DNA of 12,084 bases from Gammaproteobacteria bacterium (GCA_020444775.1 JAGRHX010000988.1:1-12084), one strand, 5' to 3'; shown: positions 1-6,754, counted from the stretch's first letter. The notes: generated from the letters alone by a model not told the origin. Made by a program: numbers and translations.

Positions 1-828
1 TTCATGAGCCGCAGGGCACGCAACCTGACCAAGCCGGCGATCGAGACCATGGAGGCGCTGCCCACCGTGGTGCTTGGCTTCGTTGCCGGACTTTGGCTGG
101 CGCCGTTCGTGGAGAGACATCTGCCCGGTCTTGCCGCGATACTGCTGATCGTGCCAGCCGGCGTGCTGCTGGCGTCGCTGCTCTGGTACCGGCTGCCTGC
201 CACGCTGCGTCTGCGGCTGGGCGACGGCCGTGAGCTCCTGCTGATGGCGCCCTGGCTGATGCTGTTGATCGCGCTGAGCATCGCGCTCAGCGCGCCGATC
301 GAGCACTGGCTGTTCGAGGGTGACACACGGCAATGGCTGAGCCAGGCGCTGGGCGTGGACTTCGACCAGCGCAACGCTATCGTGGTCGGCATGGCCATGG
401 GTTTCGCGGTCATCCCGACGGTCTACTCGATTTCCGAGGACGCGCTGTTCGGCGTGCCCAAGCACCTCACCGACGCGTCGCTGGCACTGGGCGCGAGTCC
501 CTGGCAGACCTTCGCGCGGGTGGTGCTGCCCGCGGCCAGCCCTGGACTGTACTCTGCGGTCATGATCGGACTCGGGCGCGCGGTCGGTGAGACCATGATC
601 GTGCTGATGGCCACCGGTAACACACCGGTCATGGATCTCAGCATCTTCCAGGGCATGCGCACACTGTCGGCGAACATCGCCGTCGAGCTGCCGGAGGCCG
701 AGGTCAACAGCAGCCACTATCGGATCCTGTTCCTGACCGCGCTGGTGCTGTTCGCATTCACGCTTTGTCTGAACACCCTCGCCGAGCTGATCCGGCATCG
801 ACTGCGGCGACGCTATGGCGCGCTCTGA
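1..828 (+). CDS. pstC: Phosphate ABC transporter permease PstC (3' part, 5' end outside window)
   Basis: Inner-membrane permease subunit of the PstSCAB high-affinity phosphate importer; it pairs with PstA to form the channel. The frame is open from base 1 (Phe-Met-Ser...), and the first visible residues lie inside the permease domain, so the ATG at base 4 is internal and the gene starts upstream; 275 residues are visible. The segment 'EALPTVVLGFVAGLWLAP' is typical of the long proteobacterial PstC form. About six hydrophobic segments follow. The cytoplasmic EAA loop that docks the ATPase is clear at about 472-621 (LTDASLALGASPWQTF, then LPAASPGL and GRAVGETM). The basic C-terminus (RHRLRRRYGAL) ends at TGA 826-828. 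The pstA ATG lies inside this gene (14-bp overlap), which implies translational coupling. The family call is secure; the full length is unknown. Confidence 0.95.
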   Translation, partial: FMSRRARNLTKPAIETMEALPTVVLGFVAGLWLAPFVERHLPGLAAILLIVPAGVLLASLLWYRLPATLRLRLGDGRELLLMAPWLMLLIALSIALSAPIEHWLFEGDTRQWLSQALGVDFDQRNAIVVGMAMGFAVIPTVYSISEDALFGVPKHLTDASLALGASPWQTFARVVLPAASPGLYSAVMIGLGRAVGETMIVLMATGNTPVMDLSIFQGMRTLSANIAVELPEAEVNSSHYRILFLTALVLFAFTLCLNTLAELIRHRLRRRYGAL

Positions 829-2521
829 GCCAGCCCACCTGTCCCGGCACGAGGATGGTTCGGTCATCGAGCCGCCGGTGGTCAGGCCCGGTCTGTATGA
901 GGGCGCCGGCTGGCGTCGCTCCGGTGTGCCCTGGATCTGGCTGCACGGCAGCGCCCTGACCTTGAGCCTGCTGATGGTGGCGGGGCTGCTCACCCTGATC
1001 ACCGTGAAGGGTGCCGCGCATTTCTGGCCCGCGACGCTCTGGGAATACCAGTATCGAGCCGATGACGGTGAGCTCGCGCGGCTCATCGGCATTCCACAAT
1101 ACACCGAGTCCGCGCCGCCCCAGGATGATGGCACGACGCCACGGCGAACCTTGATCAAGGTAGGCAACCGGGAGCTGCTCGGACTGGACTTCCAGTGGCT
1201 GCCCGAGCGGGCGGTGGTCGCACGTGAGCAACCGGCGGGACTCCTAACCGTCGAGCGCCTCGAGTGGGGCGACGCCTACGGCTATCCGGCCGCGCTCTGG
1301 AGCAGCGAGGAGCTGCTGGACGAAGGTGAGGCGGTATGGACGCGGCTACCGGCGCTGCTCGAACGTGTAGCCGCGCTCCAGCAACAGGCCCGGGAGGTCG
1401 AGGATACCCGGATCCGCCCCAACAACATCGAACTCGAGCGGCTACGGCTTCAAGGTCGACGGCTGGAGCTGCGCGGGCACCTGGATCGAAGCGCAAGCGA
1501 TCGTGTCGAGGCCGAACGCCGTGCACTCTTGGAGGAGAATGCCGGCGCCGAGCATGCGCTGGCGGAGCTGCGCCGGTCGCTGATGCGGGATCGACTGGTG
1601 CTGACGATAGCCGACGGACGCACGCTTGCCGTGCCGCTCAGCCAGATCGTCCGCATCTACCGGCCCAACGAGCTCGACATCGGCGAGCGTCTGCACATCT
1701 ATCTGCAGCGGCTGAAGGAATTCCTGACCGAGGATCCGCGCGAGGCGAACACCGAGGGCGGCATCTTCCCGGCGCTGTTCGGCACCATCTTGATGGTGCT
1801 GACCATGTCAGTGCTGGTCACGCCGCTCGGCGTCGTCACCGCCGTCTATCTGCACGAATACGCACGACAAGGCCCCCTGACCTCGATCATCCGCATCGCT
1901 GTCAACAACCTGGCCGGGGTACCGTCGATCGTCTACGGCGTGTTCGGTCTGGGCCTGTTCGTGTACGTCATCGGTGGCACGATCGACGACCTGTTCTATC
2001 CCGAGGCCCAGCCGGCCCCGACCTTTGGCACCGGCGGGCTGTTCTGGGCCTCGCTGACGCTTGCGCTGCTCACGCTGCCGGTGGTCATCGTCTCCACCGA
2101 GGAAGGTCTGGTGCGAGTGCCGAATAGCATCCGCGAGGCGTCCCTGGCACTCGGTGCCAATCGTATCGAGACCATCTGGCACGTGCTGCTACCGGCCGCC
2201 AGCCCGGCCATCCTCACCGGCTTGATCCTGGCGATCGCGCGCGCCGCCGGTGAGGTGGCACCGCTGATGCTGGTCGGCGTAGTCAAGCTGGCGCCCAGCC
2301 TGCCCGTGGATGGCTACTTCCCGTATCTGCACCTGGAACGCAAGTTCATGCACCTGGGCTTTCACATCTACGATGTCGGCTTCCAAAGTCCCAACGTCGA
2401 GGCGGCCCGTCCCCTGGTCTATGCAACCGCCTTGCTGCTGGTGGCGGTGGTCATCGTCCTCAATCTGGCCGCGACGCTGATACGAAACAGGTTGCGCGAG
2501 CGCAGCCGGCTCAGCGATTGA
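815..2521 (+). CDS. pstA: Phosphate ABC transporter permease PstA, long form with N-terminal extension
   Basis: Second membrane subunit of the phosphate importer, 568 residues, about twice the length of E. coli PstA. A cytoplasmic tail leads to a transmembrane helix at about 45-65. A large, probably periplasmic domain follows (to about 310, matching the DUF3333-type extension known in long PstA proteins), with an Arg/Glu/Leu-rich probable coiled coil at about 185-250. The binding-protein-dependent permease core spans about 315-560 and starts near 'GGIFPALFGTILMV'. Its EAA loop is at about 441-465 (EASLALGANRIETIWHVLLP), followed by ARAAGEVAPLMLVG. The ATG at 815 overlaps the end of pstC and has no strong Shine-Dalgarno sequence, so it probably relies on coupling. 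pstB and phoU do not follow. The family call is secure; the role of the coiled-coil region is not known to me. Confidence 0.95.
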   Translation: MARSEPAHLSRHEDGSVIEPPVVRPGLYEGAGWRRSGVPWIWLHGSALTLSLLMVAGLLTLITVKGAAHFWPATLWEYQYRADDGELARLIGIPQYTESAPPQDDGTTPRRTLIKVGNRELLGLDFQWLPERAVVAREQPAGLLTVERLEWGDAYGYPAALWSSEELLDEGEAVWTRLPALLERVAALQQQAREVEDTRIRPNNIELERLRLQGRRLELRGHLDRSASDRVEAERRALLEENAGAEHALAELRRSLMRDRLVLTIADGRTLAVPLSQIVRIYRPNELDIGERLHIYLQRLKEFLTEDPREANTEGGIFPALFGTILMVLTMSVLVTPLGVVTAVYLHEYARQGPLTSIIRIAVNNLAGVPSIVYGVFGLGLFVYVIGGTIDDLFYPEAQPAPTFGTGGLFWASLTLALLTLPVVIVSTEEGLVRVPNSIREASLALGANRIETIWHVLLPAASPAILTGLILAIARAAGEVAPLMLVGVVKLAPSLPVDGYFPYLHLERKFMHLGFHIYDVGFQSPNVEAARPLVYATALLLVAVVIVLNLAATLIRNRLRERSRLSD

Positions 2522-2531
2522 GCGCGCGGCA

Positions 2532-2567
2532 CTTCAGCCCGAAACGGGATCACATCTCGTACTGAAG
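2532..2567. terminator. Possible hairpin between convergent pstA and translocator genes
   Basis: CTTCAG (2532-2537) pairs with CTGAAG (2562-2567). Immediately inside it is a small perfect hairpin, CCCG-AAA-CGGG (2538-2548). The structure lies at the junction of two convergent genes and overlaps the last codons of the minus-strand gene. There is no T-tract on either side, so it is at best a weak or bidirectional terminator. It may be chance. Confidence 0.25.
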
Positions 2568-4223
2568 CTGGAAATGTCCGCGGCCGTCCAGACGCTCGAC
2601 CTGGCCGTTGGCCTTCAACGGCCAGGCCCAGTTGAACTGAGCGCTCAGCCCCGGCGTGCCCTGCATGCGAAGCCCCAGCCCGGCGCCGTAGATCGACTGG
2701 TCGTGCGGCTGGCCGGGCAGGCGGTCTTGAACCCGCACCATGCCGCCATCCAGGAAAGCGAACAGCCGCAGGCTCTGCACGTTCTCCCAGAAGCTGCTGG
2801 CAAGCGACGGAGAGCGCAGCTCGAGCTGACCATGAACGCCGTCATCGCCGAGCGTCTGCGACTCGTAGTAGCCACGCACGCTGTCCACGCCACCAACGCT
2901 GAACTGCTCGTTGCTGACCAGCGGCCCGCCCGCAAGCTGCGCATTCGCGGCGAGATAGAGCTGCGCGCCCGCAGCCAGCGTCTCGGTATGACCGAAGCCA
3001 CCCTGGACATAGAAGAAGTTCGGTCTCGCCTCGAAACGCTTGTTCTCGAACTCGAACTCGCGGTTGCCAGCGCCACGCACGCCGAAATGCGCGGCCAGCT
3101 TGAAGCTGGTCTCGCGCTCATCACCGACCCGGGTACCCTGGTACTCGGCCATGAACTTCGAATAGTCGATGGGCGTGGTCAGCCGATCGGCACCGATCAG
3201 CTTCACCGCTTCGTCGAAGTCCTTGTAGTCCGCGCCCAGGGTCAGACTGTGGAAGTAGTTCCCGGCGGCCGGCAGCGGCATGATGTAGCGGGCGCCGAGG
3301 ATGGTGCCGCTGCCGATCACCGACAGATCTCCGGAGGTCGCCACGTCGCTCTCGCTGCGCACGGCGAACAGCGCCAGCAGATCGCGATTCTCCAGGGGCA
3401 TGACATAGGTGCCGGCCAGCACCTTGACATCGTCGCTGTTCTGCGGCGACACCTGGGCGGTCATCGAGACGCTGTGCTCGCGCTGCCAGAGGTTGGCGTA
3501 GCGCAGCGTCGCCGAGGCTCGCAGCCGCGAGGTGTCCTGGGAATTGCGGTCGTTGAGCTCGAGGCTGGCGTGCAGGGGGAAGCGATCCCGCACCTGCAGA
3601 TCGACCTCGACACCACCGGGCTTGCGGCCCTTGCGCAGGATGGGCGTGACCTGCCGGTCGGCGCTGGCCCGATTCAGATCGGCCAGCTCCGCCTGCACCT
3701 GGGGAAAGTGAGGCACATTGCCCTCGGCCAGCGCAGGAACCTTCTCTCGGATCCGGCCGAGCGAGAAGTAGCGCGAGTTCGAGATCCGCAATCGGTCGAT
3801 CGTGCCCTGCACGATCTCGAGATCAATGACGCCATCGGAAGCGTCCTGCTCGGGAATGTTGACCACCACCGTCGGATAGCCGGCGCTCCTGAACAGCGCT
3901 TCCAGATCGCGCCGCGCGGCCTCGACGTCCTCGATACCGCGCTCTGGTCCGAGATGAGGGTAGACCGTGCGCTCGATTCGGGTGGTCTCGAGCAGAGTGT
4001 TGCCGCTGACCCGGAATTCCCAGATGTCGAAGCTGGGGTCGACCGTCGTGTCGGCCGACGACGGGGTTTCAGTATCGCGTGGGTCCGCGGTGGCTTCGGG
4101 CGATTGCAACTGAGCGGCGGCCGCCCCGGCCACCAGCCACAAGCCCATGAGGGTCACGCCCAGCGCGGCCCTCAGGCCAACCAGATACGAGTCAGAGCAC
4201 TGTCTGTGGTGTGCTTCGAGCAT
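2550..4223 (-). CDS. Two-partner-secretion outer-membrane translocator (TpsB; FhaC/ShlB/PdtB-like)
   Basis: Omp85-superfamily barrel that exports a large TpsA exoprotein across the outer membrane; 557 residues, normal for the family. A long-n-region signal peptide (about 1-37, ending GAAAA) is followed by a Ser/Thr/Asp-rich linker. The first POTRA domain starts at about 66 (WEFRVSGNTLLE; conserved RSAGYPTVVVNIPEQD) and a second spans about 144-220. The 16-strand ShlB-type barrel (about 225-557) carries the diagnostic VRGY motif at 449-452, which tips the channel loop L6, and FLDGG near 490-494. The barrel ends QLQYEM, with Met in place of the usual final aromatic residue. No TpsA gene is in the window. 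The start at 4223 has only a weak ribosome site; Met26 would truncate the signal. A Pho box lies about 95 bp upstream. Export partner and substrate are unknown. Confidence 0.9.
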   Translation of the reverse strand: MLEAHHRQCSDSYLVGLRAALGVTLMGLWLVAGAAAAQLQSPEATADPRDTETPSSADTTVDPSFDIWEFRVSGNTLLETTRIERTVYPHLGPERGIEDVEAARRDLEALFRSAGYPTVVVNIPEQDASDGVIDLEIVQGTIDRLRISNSRYFSLGRIREKVPALAEGNVPHFPQVQAELADLNRASADRQVTPILRKGRKPGGVEVDLQVRDRFPLHASLELNDRNSQDTSRLRASATLRYANLWQREHSVSMTAQVSPQNSDDVKVLAGTYVMPLENRDLLALFAVRSESDVATSGDLSVIGSGTILGARYIMPLPAAGNYFHSLTLGADYKDFDEAVKLIGADRLTTPIDYSKFMAEYQGTRVGDERETSFKLAAHFGVRGAGNREFEFENKRFEARPNFFYVQGGFGHTETLAAGAQLYLAANAQLAGGPLVSNEQFSVGGVDSVRGYYESQTLGDDGVHGQLELRSPSLASSFWENVQSLRLFAFLDGGMVRVQDRLPGQPHDQSIYGAGLGLRMQGTPGLSAQFNWAWPLKANGQVERLDGRGHFQLQYEM

Positions 4224-4299
4224 CGGGTACGGATCCGCGGTAGGGCTGTGTCGCGCGACGGGGCACCAACCGACGCAAGCTCATGCCAGTAAATCGGAT

Positions 4300-4333
4300 A
4301 CCGTAGCGCACGAGTGTGACAGGCCATTGACAG
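4300..4333 (-). promoter_or_regulatory. Predicted PhoB-dependent promoter (Pho box plus -10) of the translocator gene
   Basis: On the minus strand, 4333 to 4316 reads CTGTCAA-TGGC-CTGTCAC: two 7-mers at the 11-bp spacing of the E. coli Pho box (CTGTCAT-N4-CTGTCAC/T). The first copy has one mismatch and the second none. Ten bases later comes TACGGT (4305-4300), which keeps the first, second and last positions of TATAAT. A Pho box replacing the -35 element, with the -10 about 10-11 bases downstream, is the known layout of PhoB-activated promoters. The predicted leader before the ATG at 4223 is about 70 nt. The N4 spacer (TGGC) is less AT-rich than usual. Nearby pst genes make phosphate control plausible. 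Found by eye; no score matrix was run. Confidence 0.7.
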
Positions 4334-4360
4334 AACGAGCGGCGGGGGCGGGAGGACACG

Positions 4361-4399
4361 CTGCAATGTCCCCCTGCAATGTCCCCTTGCAATGTCCAG
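4361..4399. repeat. Three tandem 13-bp direct repeats in the divergent intergenic region
   Basis: Units at 4361-4373 and 4374-4386 are identical (CTGCAATGTCCCC). The third (4387-4399, TTGCAATGTCCAG) differs at its ends but keeps the core TGCAATGTCC. The array starts 28 bp from the Pho box, on its upstream side as seen from the translocator gene, and lies between the two divergent genes. It could be a regulator-binding array or a slippage-prone short tandem repeat. The 13-bp period does not place the copies on one helix face. Confidence 0.8.
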
Positions 4400-4540
4400 G
4401 TAACAATCCGTCGCCACACTGCTGACCGTATCCATCACAGCGCAATGCGCGCCACACGGCGCGGCGTCCAGCATGTCAGCAACCATTGCCCGCAAATCCG
4501 GTCCGCTCCCGATGCAACTGAAGGCGCCACGCCTGTTGGG

Positions 4541-4556
4541 GGAGGGACTGCCCGTG
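4541..4556 (+). promoter_or_regulatory. Strong Shine-Dalgarno sequence and GTG that set the likely start of the DUF1513 gene
   Basis: GGAGGG (4541-4546, inside a longer GGGGGAGGG) lies seven bases before an in-frame GTG at 4554. The upstream in-frame ATGs at 4473 and 4512 have no recognisable ribosome site. Confidence 0.6.
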
Positions 4557-5618
4557 AAGCAATCCAAGATTCCCAGGCTGGGCCTGGTCATGGGTGGCGC
4601 CCAACACGTGAAGAATGCCGCCGGAGAGCGCTGCTACCATCTGTGCGTGCTGGATCTGGACGATCCGGAGTTCGCCCTGGTCGGGATACCGACCGCATTC
4701 TTCGGCCACGGCATCGTCCCCCACCCCACCCGACCACACCTGCTCAGCGTGTTCGAGAAGCGTGGCCCGGGTGCGTGTGAGGTCGACCTGCGGCAAGGCT
4801 GCGTCACGCGTGCAATCAGCACCGCGCCGGACCGTCAGTTCTATGGCCACGGGGCCTATTCGGCGGATGGCAGCCTGTTGTATTGCACCGAAACCGAGAT
4901 GTCCCGGGAACGTCCCGGCCTCATCGCGGTGCGCGACGCGAGCACGCATGAGCTGCTCGGCGATTTCCCAAGCTACGGTGCCTCGCCCCATGACTGTCGC
5001 CTGATCGATGGCGGTCGGACCATGGTCATCACCAATGGTGGTGGCCAGCGCGGTGATGTAACGCCGAGCGTGACCTTTGTCGACGTGCAGTCCCAGCAGC
5101 TCCTGGAGCAGCTTCGCTTCTCGCGCGCGGACATCAATGCCGGACACCTGGACATCACCACCGGCGGCGCGCTGGCCGTCGTCTCCGCGCAGCGCGAGGG
5201 TCTGCCCGACAAGCACCCGGGCGGAGTGACCCTGAAGCTGTCCAGCGGCGAATTCCGAACCCTGTCGCGACCCAAGGCGGTCGTTGACAGGCTGCTCGGT
5301 GAAACGCTGAGCGTGTGCATCCACGAGCCCACACGCACCGTCGCCGCGACCACGCCGGCCGGCAATCTGCTGAGCTTCTGGGATCTGGATAGCGGCACGC
5401 TTCTACGCTACTACGAGCTGCCCAACCCGCGCGGCGTGAGCCTCGGTGTGGACGGTGAGCATTTCGTGGTCAGCTTCGGCCTCGGCGATCCGCCCGAGGC
5501 CCTGTGCCTCATCTCGGCCGCCAGCCTGGACAAGGTGGATGGTTTCGACCTCTCACCGACCGGCATCACCGGGTCACATCTGACCCTGCATGTCCTGCCG
5601 GAGTCGATGCGCGGCTGA
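4554..5618 (+). CDS. DUF1513-type protein, predicted beta-propeller-like, without a signal peptide
   Basis: 354 residues from GTG 4554, or 381 from ATG 4473. The GTG is preferred because of its strong ribosome site, and because the extra 27 residues resemble neither a signal peptide nor a conserved domain. DUF1513-like landmarks in order (GTG numbering): FFGHG at 49-53, RGPG near 70-73, FYGHGAYSADG at 96-106, TETE at 112-115, GASPHD at 142-147 and TNGGG at 160-164. Repeated Gly/Asp turns suggest beta-propeller blades. In the relatives I recall, these proteins carry Tat signals and sit in imelysin/iron loci; here there is neither a twin-arginine leader nor an imelysin gene. It diverges from the translocator and converges with the dehydrogenase gene. 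The biochemical activity is unknown. Family confidence is moderate because the match is from remembered motifs only. Confidence 0.75.
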   Translation: MKQSKIPRLGLVMGGAQHVKNAAGERCYHLCVLDLDDPEFALVGIPTAFFGHGIVPHPTRPHLLSVFEKRGPGACEVDLRQGCVTRAISTAPDRQFYGHGAYSADGSLLYCTETEMSRERPGLIAVRDASTHELLGDFPSYGASPHDCRLIDGGRTMVITNGGGQRGDVTPSVTFVDVQSQQLLEQLRFSRADINAGHLDITTGGALAVVSAQREGLPDKHPGGVTLKLSSGEFRTLSRPKAVVDRLLGETLSVCIHEPTRTVAATTPAGNLLSFWDLDSGTLLRYYELPNPRGVSLGVDGEHFVVSFGLGDPPEALCLISAASLDKVDGFDLSPTGITGSHLTLHVLPESMRG

Positions 5619-5621
5619 ACG

Positions 5622-5639
5622 CCTCGTTCGCTCTCGAGG
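5622..5639. terminator. Possible hairpin between convergent DUF1513 and dehydrogenase genes
   Basis: CCTCG (5622-5626) and CGAGG (5635-5639) form a 5-bp stem with an 8-base loop in the 34-bp gap between two convergent stop codons. The position suits a shared terminator, but the stem is short and the T-run is missing. Confidence 0.3.
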
Positions 5640-5652
5640 TTAGCGCTTGCCT

Positions 5653-6624
5653 TCAGTCGGGTCCGGAATCCTCCGGATATCGTGGCGGCGGGACCTCGAA
5701 CCACTGGGGCTTGCCGGTAGCCCAGTACTCACCCCAGATGTTGCCGCCACCCGCGACCTCGATCACCGAGCCGGTGATGAACGAGCCGCAGGGCGCTGCC
5801 AGATAGACCGCGGCTTCTGCGACATCCTGCACGTCCCCGAGCCGACGCTGTGGATTGTGCTCGAAGCTGGGGATCGCCTCCGGCGGGTAATGCTCCAGAC
5901 CCGGGCTCCTGATCACACCGACCGCGATGGCGTTCGCTCGAATGCCGTGCGGCGCGAGCTCCAGTGCCAGGCTCTTGGTGAGCTGGGTCTGACCGGCGCG
6001 CGCCGCGCTGGTGTGAACGATGCCGACGTTGGCACGGTCGGCCAGCGTGCTGATGTTGACCACCACCCGGTCGGGCTCGCTGCCGACGGCACGTGGAACG
6101 CCGCCGTCATCGGCAATCCAGTGCCGCGCGGCCGACTGCATCATGAACCAGGTGCCGTAGAGATTGGTCTCGACCACCGCGGCCCAGCCTTTGGGCGAGA
6201 TGTCCACGGCCCGCGCAGCGAACTGCCCGCCAGCGTTGTTGACCAACACGTCCAAGCCCCCTTCTGTGGCCCAGATGTCGTCCATCAACGCGTCCACCGC
6301 TTCGGGCTTGCGGATGTTGGTGACGAGCGACCGGCACGAGATACCGATCGAAGCCAGCTGCTGCTCGACCGTGGCCAGCTTCTCGGCGTTTCGCCCGCAG
6401 GTGATGACGTGCGCGCCCAGACGCCCGAACAACACGCAGAGCGCAAGCCCGATGCCGCCCGCGCCGCCGGAGATCAGCACCCGCTTGCCGGCAAGCAGGT
6501 CGTCTCGGAAGCAGGTCGGCAGTCCAGCCAGCTCCTCGAAGGTATGGGCACGGTATGGGTTGTCCCCGCGGCGCACGTTGCCGCGGCTGCTGCGTCTGGT
6601 CGTACCGTCGTCGGGATGAGTCAT
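5653..6624 (-). CDS. Short-chain dehydrogenase/reductase with a non-canonical active site
   Basis: Rossmann-fold NAD(P)-dependent SDR, 323 residues including an N-terminal extension of about 45. The cofactor loop GGAGGIG is at 53-59, CGRN at 76-79 (Arg78 suggests an NADP preference), NNAGG at 129-133, and the active-site Asn in TNLYGT at 154. NIS places the catalytic Ser at 192. The expected Tyr (Ser+13) is Thr205 and the expected Lys (Tyr+4) is Arg209, in HTSAARAG. As I recall, some bacterial proteins of the enoyl-CoA/2,4-dienoyl-CoA reductase branch read HSGAARAG at this place, so this is probably a real subfamily and not damage. The start at 6624 is supported by GAGG nine bases upstream (6634-6637). 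The substrate is unknown; an acyl-CoA is a guess from the subfamily. It stands alone, with its own predicted promoter. Confidence 0.88.
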   Translation of the reverse strand: MTHPDDGTTRRSSRGNVRRGDNPYRAHTFEELAGLPTCFRDDLLAGKRVLISGGAGGIGLALCVLFGRLGAHVITCGRNAEKLATVEQQLASIGISCRSLVTNIRKPEAVDALMDDIWATEGGLDVLVNNAGGQFAARAVDISPKGWAAVVETNLYGTWFMMQSAARHWIADDGGVPRAVGSEPDRVVVNISTLADRANVGIVHTSAARAGQTQLTKSLALELAPHGIRANAIAVGVIRSPGLEHYPPEAIPSFEHNPQRRLGDVQDVAEAAVYLAAPCGSFITGSVIEVAGGGNIWGEYWATGKPQWFEVPPPRYPEDSGPD

Positions 6625-6707
6625 GCACAGGGTCCTCGAGGATGCGGGCAGCGCTCGGGCCTTTCCGGTCGCGCCGCCGCCCGGTCAGCGGACATTCTGT
6701 GCGCGTT

Positions 6708-6724
6708 TGCACGAGCAGTGCCAG
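6708..6724 (-). promoter_or_regulatory. Sigma-54-like -24/-12 promoter candidate for the dehydrogenase gene
   Basis: The minus strand from 6724 to 6708 reads CTGGCACTGCTCGTGCA. Against the sigma-54 consensus YTGGCACGrNNNTTGCW it matches 12 of 14 defined positions, keeping both GG (-24) and GC (-12) with the required 10 bases between them. The start would fall near 6697, giving a leader of about 70 nt before the ATG at 6624. No activator gene is visible. Confidence 0.4.
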
Positions 6725-6734
6725 CCCCGGCACA

Positions 6735-6754
6735 GCATTCATCGGCTCGAATGC
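6735..6754. repeat. Perfect 6-bp inverted repeat, possible operator or hairpin
   Basis: GCATTC (6735-6740) and GAATGC (6749-6754) flank an 8-base spacer, directly upstream of the -24 element of the predicted sigma-54 promoter. A second short inverted repeat, GTGCC/GGCAC (6718-6733), overlaps that element. Either could be part of a terminator for the operon ending at 6835, but neither has a T-tract. Nothing else is visible in the 210-bp gap 6625-6834. Confidence 0.35.

Larger units (their letters stand above)
4224..4553. other. Non-coding divergent regulatory region (330 bp)
   Basis: This stretch separates the translocator (minus strand) from the DUF1513 gene (plus strand). It contains the Pho box promoter and the 13-bp repeats annotated separately. 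I find no convincing sigma-70 promoter for the plus-strand gene, and no RNA gene. If that gene instead starts at ATG 4473, the non-coding part shrinks to 249 bp. Confidence 0.6.

Noticed and set aside
4..6. ATG at base 4 as the start of pstC
   Set aside because: The residues that follow are internal to the PstC permease domain and the frame is open from base 1.
1899..1916. CTGTCAA-CAAC-CTGGCCG as a second Pho box
   Set aside because: It lies inside the pstA permease core, the second half is poor, and no gene start follows.
2574..4292. 572-residue plus-strand reading frame opposite the translocator gene
   Set aside because: It is the antisense shadow of a clear TpsB gene; its composition is His/Gln/Arg-rich with no domain.
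4327..4332. Perfect TTGACA (-35 consensus) on the plus strand upstream of the DUF1513 gene
   Set aside because: No TATAAT-like hexamer lies 16-18 bases downstream (the sequence there is GC-rich), and the bases are explained as the complement of one Pho-box half.
4172..4591. 139-residue minus-strand reading frame across the divergent region
   Set aside because: It overlaps the translocator signal peptide and the Pho box, has no recognisable domain, and looks like chance openness in GC-rich DNA.
5284..5290. TTGACAG as a Pho-box half site
   Set aside because: Single copy within coding sequence, without a second half at the 11-bp spacing.
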